Made by a program: the position numbers and the translations under genes. 64,000 nt of DNA from DATJPD01 sp035506575 (lineage in GTDB: Bacteria; Pseudomonadota; Alphaproteobacteria; CACIAM-22H2): the NCBI GenBank assembly GCA_035506575.1, contig DATJPD010000100.1:62001-126000 (forward strand), read 5' to 3'. The notes beneath the pieces were generated by a model, which worked only from the letters and a program-made list of their open reading frames with translations, did no database searches and was not told where the DNA came from. Shown here piece after piece: positions 35,475 to 42,593 of the stretch (positions are counted from its first letter, which is position 1; the number at the start of each line of letters is the position of its first letter).

Positions 35475-37142
35475 TCAGCCGTCGATGACGCTGCGCAGGC
35501 GGCCGGCCAGATCGGCGACCGCGTAGGGCTTCGGCAGGTAGGCCACGTCCGGCGCGGGGTCGGCGCCGGCGGCGACATCGCCCGCAAACCCTGATGTGAC
35601 CAGGACCTTCAGGCCGGGACGCAGCTCACGGGCCAGCCGGACCAGCTCGATCCCGCTGATCCCCTCCGGCATGACCACATCGGTGAACAGCACGTCGATC
35701 GCCTCGGGACCGCGCAGGATGGTCAGGGCGAGCGGGCCGTTCGCGGCGTGGAGAACGCGATACCCAAGCTCACCGATGACCTGGATCGCGGAATCGCGGA
35801 CCAGGTCGTTGTCCTCGACGACCAGGATCGTCTCGCTCCCGCCGCTGGCCTCGCCCGCGGTCGCCTGACCTGCGGCGGCAGAGGGAGACTCGTGGGTCCG
35901 CGCGAGGTACAGGTGGACGCGCGTCCCCGTGCCGGGGGCGGTGTCGATCGCGACCGCGCCCTGCGCCTGCTTGACGAAGCCGTAGACCTGGCTGAGGCCG
36001 AGACCGCTACCCTTGCCGACATCCTTCGTGGTGAAGAACGGCTCGACGGCCCGCGCGACGATCTCGGGGGCCATGCCCGCCCCCGTATCCGCAACCGTGA
36101 TGCACACGTACTGCCCCGGTTCCAGACCGGCCGGGTGCTGCACGCCCGCCGCGGCGGCCGAACCGATGTCGGCGTTGGATGTCCTGATCTCGATCGTGCC
36201 TCCCTCGGGCATCGCATCGCGCGCGTTGACCACCAGGTTGAGGACCGCGGCTTCGAGCTGGCCGGCATCGAGCCAACACGGCCACACGCCGGCGCCGAGC
36301 CGGAGCTGCAGTGCCGCGCGCTCTCCGGCGGCACGACGCAGCAGCGGCTCGAAGCGGTCTATCGCCGCGTTCACCTCCACGGCTTCGAACCGCAGGGGAT
36401 CGCGGCGCCCGAACGCCAGCATCTGGTTCGTGAGGTGGCTGCATTCCTGCGTCGCGTTCAGCGCCAGGGTCACGGCCTTCAACAGCTTGTCGCGGCTGCC
36501 CGCATCCCATTTGAGGATGCCCCGCTCCAGTCGTTCGACGGCGCCGACGATGACCGTCAGCAGATTGTTGAAGTCGTGGGCGATGCCGCCGGTGAGGCGC
36601 CCCAGCGCGTCGAGCTTCTGGGCGTGACGCAGCGCCTCCTCGGTCTCGGCGCGCTGGCGCATTTCCTCGACCAGACGTTGGCCCACGTCCGCGATCTCTT
36701 GCGTCCGTTCGGCCACCCTCTGCTCCAGAATCTCGTTCTGCCGGCGCAGATCGAGCTCGGCACGCCGAAGCCGGAACATGGCACGTACGGTGGCGACGAG
36801 CTCCTCCGGCTCCATCGGCTCGACAAGATACGAATCGGCACCGCCCTCCAGCGCCACGGCGCGATCGTCGGGGCCGGTGAACGCCGCCGATGTCTGCAGC
36901 ACGAGCACGCTCGGATCGTCCGCCTTGAGCTGCCGGCAGACTTCGATGCCGCCGATGTCGGGCAGCTTCACATCCAGCAGCACGAGGCCTGGCGTGTCCG
37001 CCCGTACGCTGTCAAGCGCTTGGCCGCCGCGCTCCGCCTCGGCCACCTGGTAGCCGGCGCGCTCGAGCACCCGGCGCTTGAAGTAACGCTGGCCATCGTC
37101 GTCGTCGACGACCAGGACGGTTTCGCGACCGGTGGTGTTCAT
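35475..37142 (-). CDS. Receiver-kinase-receiver hybrid histidine kinase (stressosome operon)
   Basis: A 555-residue soluble protein. The N-terminal receiver (about 8-125) has Asp57 in LVLLDVKLPD, but the usual lysine is replaced (SYLVEPMEP). A coiled coil (130-172) leads to a HisKA-type domain with His189 in TGGIAHDFNNLL, then a GHKL domain (VLNLVVNARDAM, GKGSGLGLSQVYG) and a C-terminal receiver (about 435-553, FTDVVMPEG). No membrane segment or DNA-binding output is present. Its ATG overlaps the stop of the RsbT-kinase hybrid (ATGA). As last gene of the six-gene stressosome operon it is a candidate output node. Confidence 0.92.
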   Translation of the reverse strand: MNTTGRETVLVVDDDDGQRYFKRRVLERAGYQVAEAERGGQALDSVRADTPGLVLLDVKLPDIGGIEVCRQLKADDPSVLVLQTSAAFTGPDDRAVALEGGADSYLVEPMEPEELVATVRAMFRLRRAELDLRRQNEILEQRVAERTQEIADVGQRLVEEMRQRAETEEALRHAQKLDALGRLTGGIAHDFNNLLTVIVGAVERLERGILKWDAGSRDKLLKAVTLALNATQECSHLTNQMLAFGRRDPLRFEAVEVNAAIDRFEPLLRRAAGERAALQLRLGAGVWPCWLDAGQLEAAVLNLVVNARDAMPEGGTIEIRTSNADIGSAAAAGVQHPAGLEPGQYVCITVADTGAGMAPEIVARAVEPFFTTKDVGKGSGLGLSQVYGFVKQAQGAVAIDTAPGTGTRVHLYLARTHESPSAAAGQATAGEASGGSETILVVEDNDLVRDSAIQVIGELGYRVLHAANGPLALTILRGPEAIDVLFTDVVMPEGISGIELVRLARELRPGLKVLVTSGFAGDVAAGADPAPDVAYLPKPYAVADLAGRLRSVIDG

Positions 37143-39268
37143 GGCGCCGGCGGCGGGTGCGGCTGCAGCGCCTCGCGGATGGCCCCTACCAGCCGGTCCG
37201 CCGTCAGGTCGAACTTCGACAAGATGCCGGATGCGTGCGCGACCCGTTCCTTCTGCGCCTCGTCGAGTACCAGCGAGGTCAGGATGATGGCCGGCGGCGC
37301 TCCCGCCCCTTCCCCGTTGTGCAGGCGGTCGAGGAACTCGAAGCCGTCGACCATGTCCATGTTCAGGTCGAGGAGGATGACGTCGGGTGGGTCCGCCTTC
37401 GCCTGCTCGAGCCCGTCGATCGCGTTGGCGGCCTCGCGAAGCTCGTAGGCGCCGCGCGGCAGCAGCTGGCGGACCACGTAGCGCGAGACCTCCTCGTCGT
37501 CGACCAGCAGCACCTTGGTCATGCCACGGGCGCCGGTCATCTCATCGAGCCACCGCACGAGGCCCGCCGGGTCGACTGGCTTGACCATGAATTCGTCGGC
37601 GCCGAAGCTGCGCGCCTTCTGCTCATCGGCGGTACTCGAGACGAGGACCGCCGGAACGTCCTGCGTCCGCTCATCGTGCTTCGCGTCGATCAAGAAGCGC
37701 CAGCATTCCTCGCCCTGGAGCACGATATCGAGGACGAAGGCGGCCGGCGTGATCCGCTCCAACGCGCGTTTTGCCTCGGCGACGCTGCGGACGGAAATCG
37801 GCTGATAACGCGAGTACGCCAGCGAGCGCTCGAGGCTGAACGCGTCGGCGGGATCGTCTTCGAGGATCAGCACCGGCAACCGGCCCGGCTCGACCGTCCA
37901 CGAGCCCTCGTCCGGCGCGCCGGCCAGCTCGCAGTAACGGCGCGGAATCCTGACCCAGAACAGCGAGCCCTGGCCCACGACGCTCTCGACCCCGGCCTCG
38001 CCGCCCAAAAGCTCGGCGAGGCGCTTGGACAGCGGCAGGCCGAGCCCCGTGCCCTTCACCCGTCCCTGGAGCCGGTTCGCGACCTGCGTGAATTCCTGCC
38101 AGATCCGGTCGAGGTCGGCCGCGGCGATCCCGACGCCCGTGTCGCGGACGTTCCAGGTCACCGTGTCGGTCTCGCGGTCGTAGACTGCCCACACGCGGAC
38201 CTCGCCGCGCTCGGTGAACTTGATCGCGTTGGAGATGAAGTTGCGCAGGATCTGCGAGACCTTGCCCTCGTCGGTGAAGAGGGTCGGGATATCGTCGGGG
38301 TCGTCGAACACGAGGTTGAGGGCGTTGCCGACCAGGAGCGGACGCAGCATGCCGCGCAAGGTGCTGAACAGCTCGCCGGCCTCGAATTCCTTCGACGTCA
38401 CGACGACCTTGCCCGCCTCGACGCGCGCGATGTCGAGGAGGTTGTCGACCAGCTCCGCCAGGCTCTCCGCCGCCTTGCGCACGAACAGCACCTGCTTTTC
38501 CTGCTCGGGCGTCAGCTCCCCGTCGGTGCGGCCGAGCAGGAGACGGGACAGCGACAGGATCGAGTTCAACGGCGTGCGGAACTCGTGGCTCATGTTCGAG
38601 AGAAACCGCGACTTGAGCTGGTCGGCGCGGCGCAGATGGTCGGCGCGCTCCTCGAGCTCGGCGTAGAGGGCCACGACCCCGCGGTTCGTGTCCTGCAGCT
38701 CGTCGTTCAGCTGCGCGAGCTCCTGCTGACGCGCCTGAAGCTCCTGCAGCTGCAGCATCATCTCGCGGTTCTGGTTGCGGATCTCGGCCACGGGGTCGCC
38801 GCTCTCCGCCGTCGCCAGCGCCTGCATGATCGGCTTCAGCTGGTCCTTGTAGATCGCGGGCGCCCGCTTCGGCAGGCATTTCACCATTCGCACCGTCGTG
38901 CCCTGGCCGCGGTGGCTCTGCAGCTCGAACTCGTCCATCAGCCGCCGGGCGCCAAGGATTCCGACGCCCATGCCGGTCGTCGAGCGGTGGCGCCCGGACA
39001 GGACCGCTTCCGGGTCGGCCATGCCCGGGCCGGAATCCTGGACCACGATTTCGAGGCACTGCGGATCCCGGCCCGTGATCTTGTATTCGATGCGGCCGCC
39101 GCCGCCGTAATCGAGCGCGTTGCGCACGATCTCCGACACGGCGGTCGTGATACGCGTCTGATCCTGCGCATCGAACCCCAGAAGTGCCGCGATCTGGCGC
39201 GTGCGCTGGCGGGCGGCGATGATGTCCGTCTCGCGCTCGATGGCCACGGTGAGGAGCCGTGCGTCCAC
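37139..39268 (-). CDS. RsbT-type ATPase fused to hybrid kinase with two receivers
   Basis: A 709-residue soluble protein. Residues 1-135 are an RsbT/RsbW-type GHKL domain (SEIVRNALDYGGGG, VQDSGPGMADP, TTGMGVGILGARRLMDEFE) rather than a sensor. A coiled coil (about 160-215) leads to HisKA with His228 in NMSHEFRTPLN, a kinase GHKL domain (FISNAIKFT, DTGVGI, KGTGLGLPLSKRL) and two receivers, about 465-580 (AFVLDIVLQG) and 585-705 (ILLDLNMDMVDG). The GTG start lies three bases after the phosphatase gene. An RsbT paralogue welded to a phosphorelay kinase would directly couple stressosome partner switching to His-Asp signalling. Confidence 0.92.
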   Translation of the reverse strand: MDARLLTVAIERETDIIAARQRTRQIAALLGFDAQDQTRITTAVSEIVRNALDYGGGGRIEYKITGRDPQCLEIVVQDSGPGMADPEAVLSGRHRSTTGMGVGILGARRLMDEFELQSHRGQGTTVRMVKCLPKRAPAIYKDQLKPIMQALATAESGDPVAEIRNQNREMMLQLQELQARQQELAQLNDELQDTNRGVVALYAELEERADHLRRADQLKSRFLSNMSHEFRTPLNSILSLSRLLLGRTDGELTPEQEKQVLFVRKAAESLAELVDNLLDIARVEAGKVVVTSKEFEAGELFSTLRGMLRPLLVGNALNLVFDDPDDIPTLFTDEGKVSQILRNFISNAIKFTERGEVRVWAVYDRETDTVTWNVRDTGVGIAAADLDRIWQEFTQVANRLQGRVKGTGLGLPLSKRLAELLGGEAGVESVVGQGSLFWVRIPRRYCELAGAPDEGSWTVEPGRLPVLILEDDPADAFSLERSLAYSRYQPISVRSVAEAKRALERITPAAFVLDIVLQGEECWRFLIDAKHDERTQDVPAVLVSSTADEQKARSFGADEFMVKPVDPAGLVRWLDEMTGARGMTKVLLVDDEEVSRYVVRQLLPRGAYELREAANAIDGLEQAKADPPDVILLDLNMDMVDGFEFLDRLHNGEGAGAPPAIILTSLVLDEAQKERVAHASGILSKFDLTADRLVGAIREALQPHPPPAP

Positions 39269-39271
39269 CGG

Positions 39272-40258
39272 TCAGACCCTCAGGGCTACGACGGTCGCGT
39301 CGTCGTTCTTGCGCCGGAAGTCGCGGAATAGGATTCCGGCGATCAGGCTGGGATGGCTCGCCGCGAGGCCCGGGTAGGCCGTGAAATCCCACTTCGCGGA
39401 CAGCCCGTCCGAGTGCATGATGACGACGGATCCGTCCGCCCAGGGGTAGCTGAACTCGCGGATGCGCAGGGCCACGTGTCCCACCGTGCCGTTGTGCGAC
39501 ACCATCCGCCGGACGCTGCCGGCGGGCGCCACGATCGCGCCCGCGATATTGCCCACGCCCGCGAACCGGACCACCCGCGCCTCCCCATTCACGCGGGCAA
39601 TGGCGATGGCGGCCCCTCGCGTCGGGGCGAGCTCCCGGTGCATCCGGGCCAGGATCTCCGTGCAGTCCTCGTCGGCGCAATTCTCGAACGTCCGCAGCGC
39701 CGCCTGGGTGGCCGCGCCTGCCGCCGGACCATGACCGGAGCCGTCGGCGACCATCAGGGTCGCGCCTTTGGTCGACCTCGCGAACGCCCAGCCGTCGCCG
39801 CTGACGCGCTCTCCATGCAACGGCATGGCGATCGCGCCGAGAACGGGAGTGCCGTCGATCTTGGAATGACGGCCATTGCCGATGCGCGCGGCGATCGCGG
39901 TGCCGAGGTTGGGGCGAGTGAACACGTTGAGCTGATCAGCCTGGCGGCGGATCGCGCCGAGGCCATTGCCCGGGCTGCCGGCGGTCGACACCCCGTCTTC
40001 GAACGCGCGCCCGAGATCGGCGATCCCTTCGCCCTTGTCCAGAGCGAGGAGCTCGATACCGCTGCCCGAGGCGTCGGCGTAGGTGCCGATGACGATCTCG
40101 CCGCGCGAAGCATGCTTGATGAGATTGGTGGCAAGCTCGGTTGCGACCAGGGCGACCCGGCCGGTGCTCTTCTCGTCGAACCCGCGCGCCTCTGCCGCGT
40201 CCGCGGCGGCGCGGCGCGCCACCGAAACCTGGCTGGAATCCGCGACCTCGATGAGCAT
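39272..40258 (-). CDS. RsbX-like phosphatase with N-terminal GHKL ATPase domain
   Basis: A 328-residue protein. The N-terminal third is an RsbW/RsbT-like ATPase domain (VATELATNLIKHA, LDKGEGIADL, SPGNGLGAIRR). The rest is a SpoIIE/RsbX-type PP2C domain with the metal aspartates in LMVADGSGHGPAAG, the internal FAGVGNIAG and the late MHSDGLSAKWD and NDDATVVAL. In stressosomes RsbX removes phosphates from RsbR and RsbS and resets the complex. Twelve bases separate it from rsbT. The extra ATPase domain could phosphorylate STAS proteins, giving kinase and phosphatase in one chain. Confidence 0.92.
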   Translation of the reverse strand: MLIEVADSSQVSVARRAAADAAEARGFDEKSTGRVALVATELATNLIKHASRGEIVIGTYADASGSGIELLALDKGEGIADLGRAFEDGVSTAGSPGNGLGAIRRQADQLNVFTRPNLGTAIAARIGNGRHSKIDGTPVLGAIAMPLHGERVSGDGWAFARSTKGATLMVADGSGHGPAAGAATQAALRTFENCADEDCTEILARMHRELAPTRGAAIAIARVNGEARVVRFAGVGNIAGAIVAPAGSVRRMVSHNGTVGHVALRIREFSYPWADGSVVIMHSDGLSAKWDFTAYPGLAASHPSLIAGILFRDFRRKNDDATVVALRV

Positions 40259-40270
40259 GCCGGCGCCGCC

Positions 40271-40675
40271 TCACTTCCAGCGGATCAGGGTGACGGTGGT
40301 GCCTTCGCCGGGGGTCGACTTGATGTCGAACTCGTTGGACAGGCGCTTGGAGCCGCTGAGGCCGAGGCCCAGGCCGCCTCTGGTGGTGTAGCCGTCCGTC
40401 ATGGCCCGCGCGATATCGGGGATTCCGGGCCCCTTGTCGGTAAAGACCAGCCTGAGCCCCACGCGCCCGCCCTGCCGTACGGTATCCATGTCCATCCTGC
40501 CGCCGCCGCCATGCAAGATCGTGTTGCGGCCGATCTCGCTCGCAGCCGTGACGATCTTCGTCTGATCGACGAGGCTGAACCCAAGGGCCACGGCTTGCGC
40601 CCGAACCTTCTGCCGGACCTTGACCACGTCCTCGGACGTACTGACCGATATTGTGTCACTCGCCTCGACGATCAA
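40271..40675 (-). CDS. rsbT: Stressosome switch kinase RsbT
   Basis: A GHKL serine/threonine kinase of 134 residues that phosphorylates RsbS and RsbR on stress and is then released. It contains the N box TAASEIGRNTILHGGGG, the G1 box FTDKGPGIPD and the G2 box GGLGLGLSGSKRL, matching Bacillus RsbT. The TTG at 40675 is preferred because AGGAGG lies six bases upstream; an ATG at 40693 would add six residues but has no binding site. Either start overlaps the end of rsbS, so the two are coupled. Confidence 0.92.
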   Translation of the reverse strand: MIVEASDTISVSTSEDVVKVRQKVRAQAVALGFSLVDQTKIVTAASEIGRNTILHGGGGRMDMDTVRQGGRVGLRLVFTDKGPGIPDIARAMTDGYTTRGGLGLGLSGSKRLSNEFDIKSTPGEGTTVTLIRWK

Positions 40676-41045
40676 GCGACCCCTCCTCGCCATCGATCAT
40701 CTGGCGAATCAGGGCGAGCCCCTTGTCGACGTTGAGCGCGGTCTTCACGCCGGTCAGGGACAGGCCGAGCTCGACCAGGGTGATGGCGACCGCCGGCCGC
40801 ATGCCGACGACCACCGTGACCGCGTCGAGAATGCGCGACATCGCCGCGATGTTGTTCAACATGCGGCCGATGAAGGAGTCGACGATCTCAAGAGAGGAGA
40901 TGTCGATCATCACGCCGCGGGCGCGGGTCTCCACGATCTTCGCTGTCAGGTCGTCCTGCAGCGCCAACGCCAGCCGGTCGTGCATGTCGACCTGGATGCT
41001 GACCAGGAGCGTGTCGCCGATCTTCAGGATCGGGATCTGGTCCAT
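40656..41045 (-). CDS. rsbS: Stressosome scaffold STAS protein RsbS
   Basis: A 129-residue single STAS-domain protein that forms the stressosome core and holds RsbT in unstressed cells. The phospho-acceptor is Ser57 in LEIVDSFIGRML, the counterpart of Ser59 of Bacillus RsbS. The start MDQIPILKIGDTLLVSIQVD and the GMRPAVAITLVELG segment are characteristic. Its start is six bases after the rsbR stop and its end overlaps rsbT. Length and motifs are normal for the family. Confidence 0.94.
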   Translation of the reverse strand: MDQIPILKIGDTLLVSIQVDMHDRLALALQDDLTAKIVETRARGVMIDISSLEIVDSFIGRMLNNIAAMSRILDAVTVVVGMRPAVAITLVELGLSLTGVKTALNVDKGLALIRQMIDGEEGSLDRRGE

Positions 41046-41051
41046 GGCGGT

Positions 41052-41942
41052 TTAAGCCTCTTCCGCCGCTGCCGCGTCCTGCGGCTTTTTCTTTTCGCCG
41101 TTCGACTGCTCGCGGTCCCTGACCGTCTTGCCGATCCGCCGCAAGGCCAGCGCGAAGGCATCCGCCATCGTGGCCTTGGTCATGACGTTGAGCTCGACGC
41201 CGAGATGCACGATGGTTTGCGCGATCTGCGGCCTGATACCGCTGATGATGCAGTCGGCCCCCATCAGACGCGCAGCGGACACGGTCTTCAGCAGGTGCTG
41301 CGCCACGAGCGTGTCGACTGTCGGCACGCCGGTGATGTCGATGATCGCGGTCTCGGCGCCCGAGGTGACGATCTGCTGCAAAAGGCTCTCCATCACGACC
41401 TGGGTGCGGGCGCTGTCCAAGGTGCCGATCAGCGGCAGGGCCAGGATGCCGTCCCACAGCTTCACCACGGGGGTCGACAGCTCCAGCATCTCCTCCTGCT
41501 GGCGCGCGATCACCTCTTCGCGGTTCTTCTGGAACACCTCGGTCGTGTAGAGGCCGAGCTTGTCGAGCAGCAGGGTTGCCGTCCAAATCTCGCGCGCAAG
41601 CGTCGGCGCGTCCTTGATTTCGCGCCCGAGCAGGGAGAACAGCGGAGATTTCAGCGAGAACACGAACGTCGCGGTCTGCGCCGGCGTGGCGCCCTTGATC
41701 GCACGCTCGCGCGAGAGCTCTTCGAGGATTCCGCGCGCCGGGGCCCAGGCTGGGCCGCTGATGTCATCGAACTGCCCCGAGGCGATGCCTTGCCGCAGTG
41801 CCGTGAAGAACCGCGCGCCGACTTCGTTGAGATCGTCGCCGACCGCAATCGTGACCGCCGATATCTGCGCAGCCCAGTCCTTCATCACCTGGGTGCTGTA
41901 TTTGTCCAGGATCTGCGGGATGATGCTGTCGGTCTTGGTCAT
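41052..41942 (-). CDS. rsbR: Stressosome sensor RsbR
   Basis: A 296-residue protein with an N-terminal helical, globin-like sensory domain (about 1-140) and a C-terminal STAS domain (about 155-275). Both regulatory threonines are kept: Thr211 in TVDTLVAQHL and Thr243 in IRPQIAQTIVHLG, the counterparts of Thr171 and Thr205 of Bacillus RsbRA. A Lys/Ala-rich tail follows. The sensed signal is unknown. It is the first gene of the operon; GAGGG is upstream of the ATG, and a divergent single-receiver gene begins 235 bases away. Confidence 0.93.
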   Translation of the reverse strand: MTKTDSIIPQILDKYSTQVMKDWAAQISAVTIAVGDDLNEVGARFFTALRQGIASGQFDDISGPAWAPARGILEELSRERAIKGATPAQTATFVFSLKSPLFSLLGREIKDAPTLAREIWTATLLLDKLGLYTTEVFQKNREEVIARQQEEMLELSTPVVKLWDGILALPLIGTLDSARTQVVMESLLQQIVTSGAETAIIDITGVPTVDTLVAQHLLKTVSAARLMGADCIISGIRPQIAQTIVHLGVELNVMTKATMADAFALALRRIGKTVRDREQSNGEKKKPQDAAAAEEA

Positions 41943-42177
41943 CTTTTTCCCTCATTTTCTTTTCCAAGCGCGAGCGGCCCGCCACGCGGGTCACTCTCGC
42001 ATGGACGGTCACGGAGATTGCGTCAGGTAGATGACGCCCAAAGCGGTCTTTTTGAGTTATTCCGAGCTGCCGGCCGCGCGATCGGTTGTTTCGCGTACAC
42101 GCCTGGATTATTTAACCAACACGATATCGAAAACACGAATCGTTTTACTGATCCAGGCAGGACTTGGGGAGCGTGCC

Positions 42178-42552
42178 ATGGCGAACAACGGGCCGACATC
42201 TGAGAAAGGACGGATCCTGCTCGTCGATGACGAGGACGGGTTCCGCTACACGGCCGAGAAGGCGCTGCGCGAGGCCGGCTATGACGTGAGGATCGCCGGC
42301 GATTATCAGAAGGCGCTCGACATCCTCGCCGGGCCCGAGCGTCTCGACCTGATGCTGACCGACATCGTGATGCCCAAGGGCATCAACGGCTTTGCCCTGG
42401 CGCGCATGGCACGCATGCGCCGGCTCGACCTGAAGTTGCTCTACGTCACGTCGTACGACGTGCCCGCAAACGAAGCGGTCGCCAAGATCCTGCGCAAGCC
42501 GATCACCGAGACCGAGCTGGTGCACGAGGTCGAGCAGGCGCTGGCGGCTTAG
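42178..42552 (+). CDS. Single-domain response regulator
   Basis: A 124-residue stand-alone receiver with Asp62 in LMLTDIVMPKG, the acidic pair in LLVDDEDGFR and the lysine in ILRKPITE. There is no output domain, so it acts through protein contacts or as a phosphorelay shuttle. GGGGAG precedes the ATG at 42178; a longer frame to 42031 is unlikely. It lies between the stressosome operon and a Cache-PAS kinase and is divergent from rsbR, so it is a natural partner for the orphan kinases here. Confidence 0.9.
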   Translation: MANNGPTSEKGRILLVDDEDGFRYTAEKALREAGYDVRIAGDYQKALDILAGPERLDLMLTDIVMPKGINGFALARMARMRRLDLKLLYVTSYDVPANEAVAKILRKPITETELVHEVEQALAA

Positions 42553-42593
42553 CTTGGGCCCAGTAAGGGGGGCGTTTCATCGCGTGGTGCGGG

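Noticed and set aside
41943..42177. General stress (EcfG-like) promoter before rsbR
   Set aside because: The nearest GGAAT/CGTC pair has wrong bases and a 22-base spacer.
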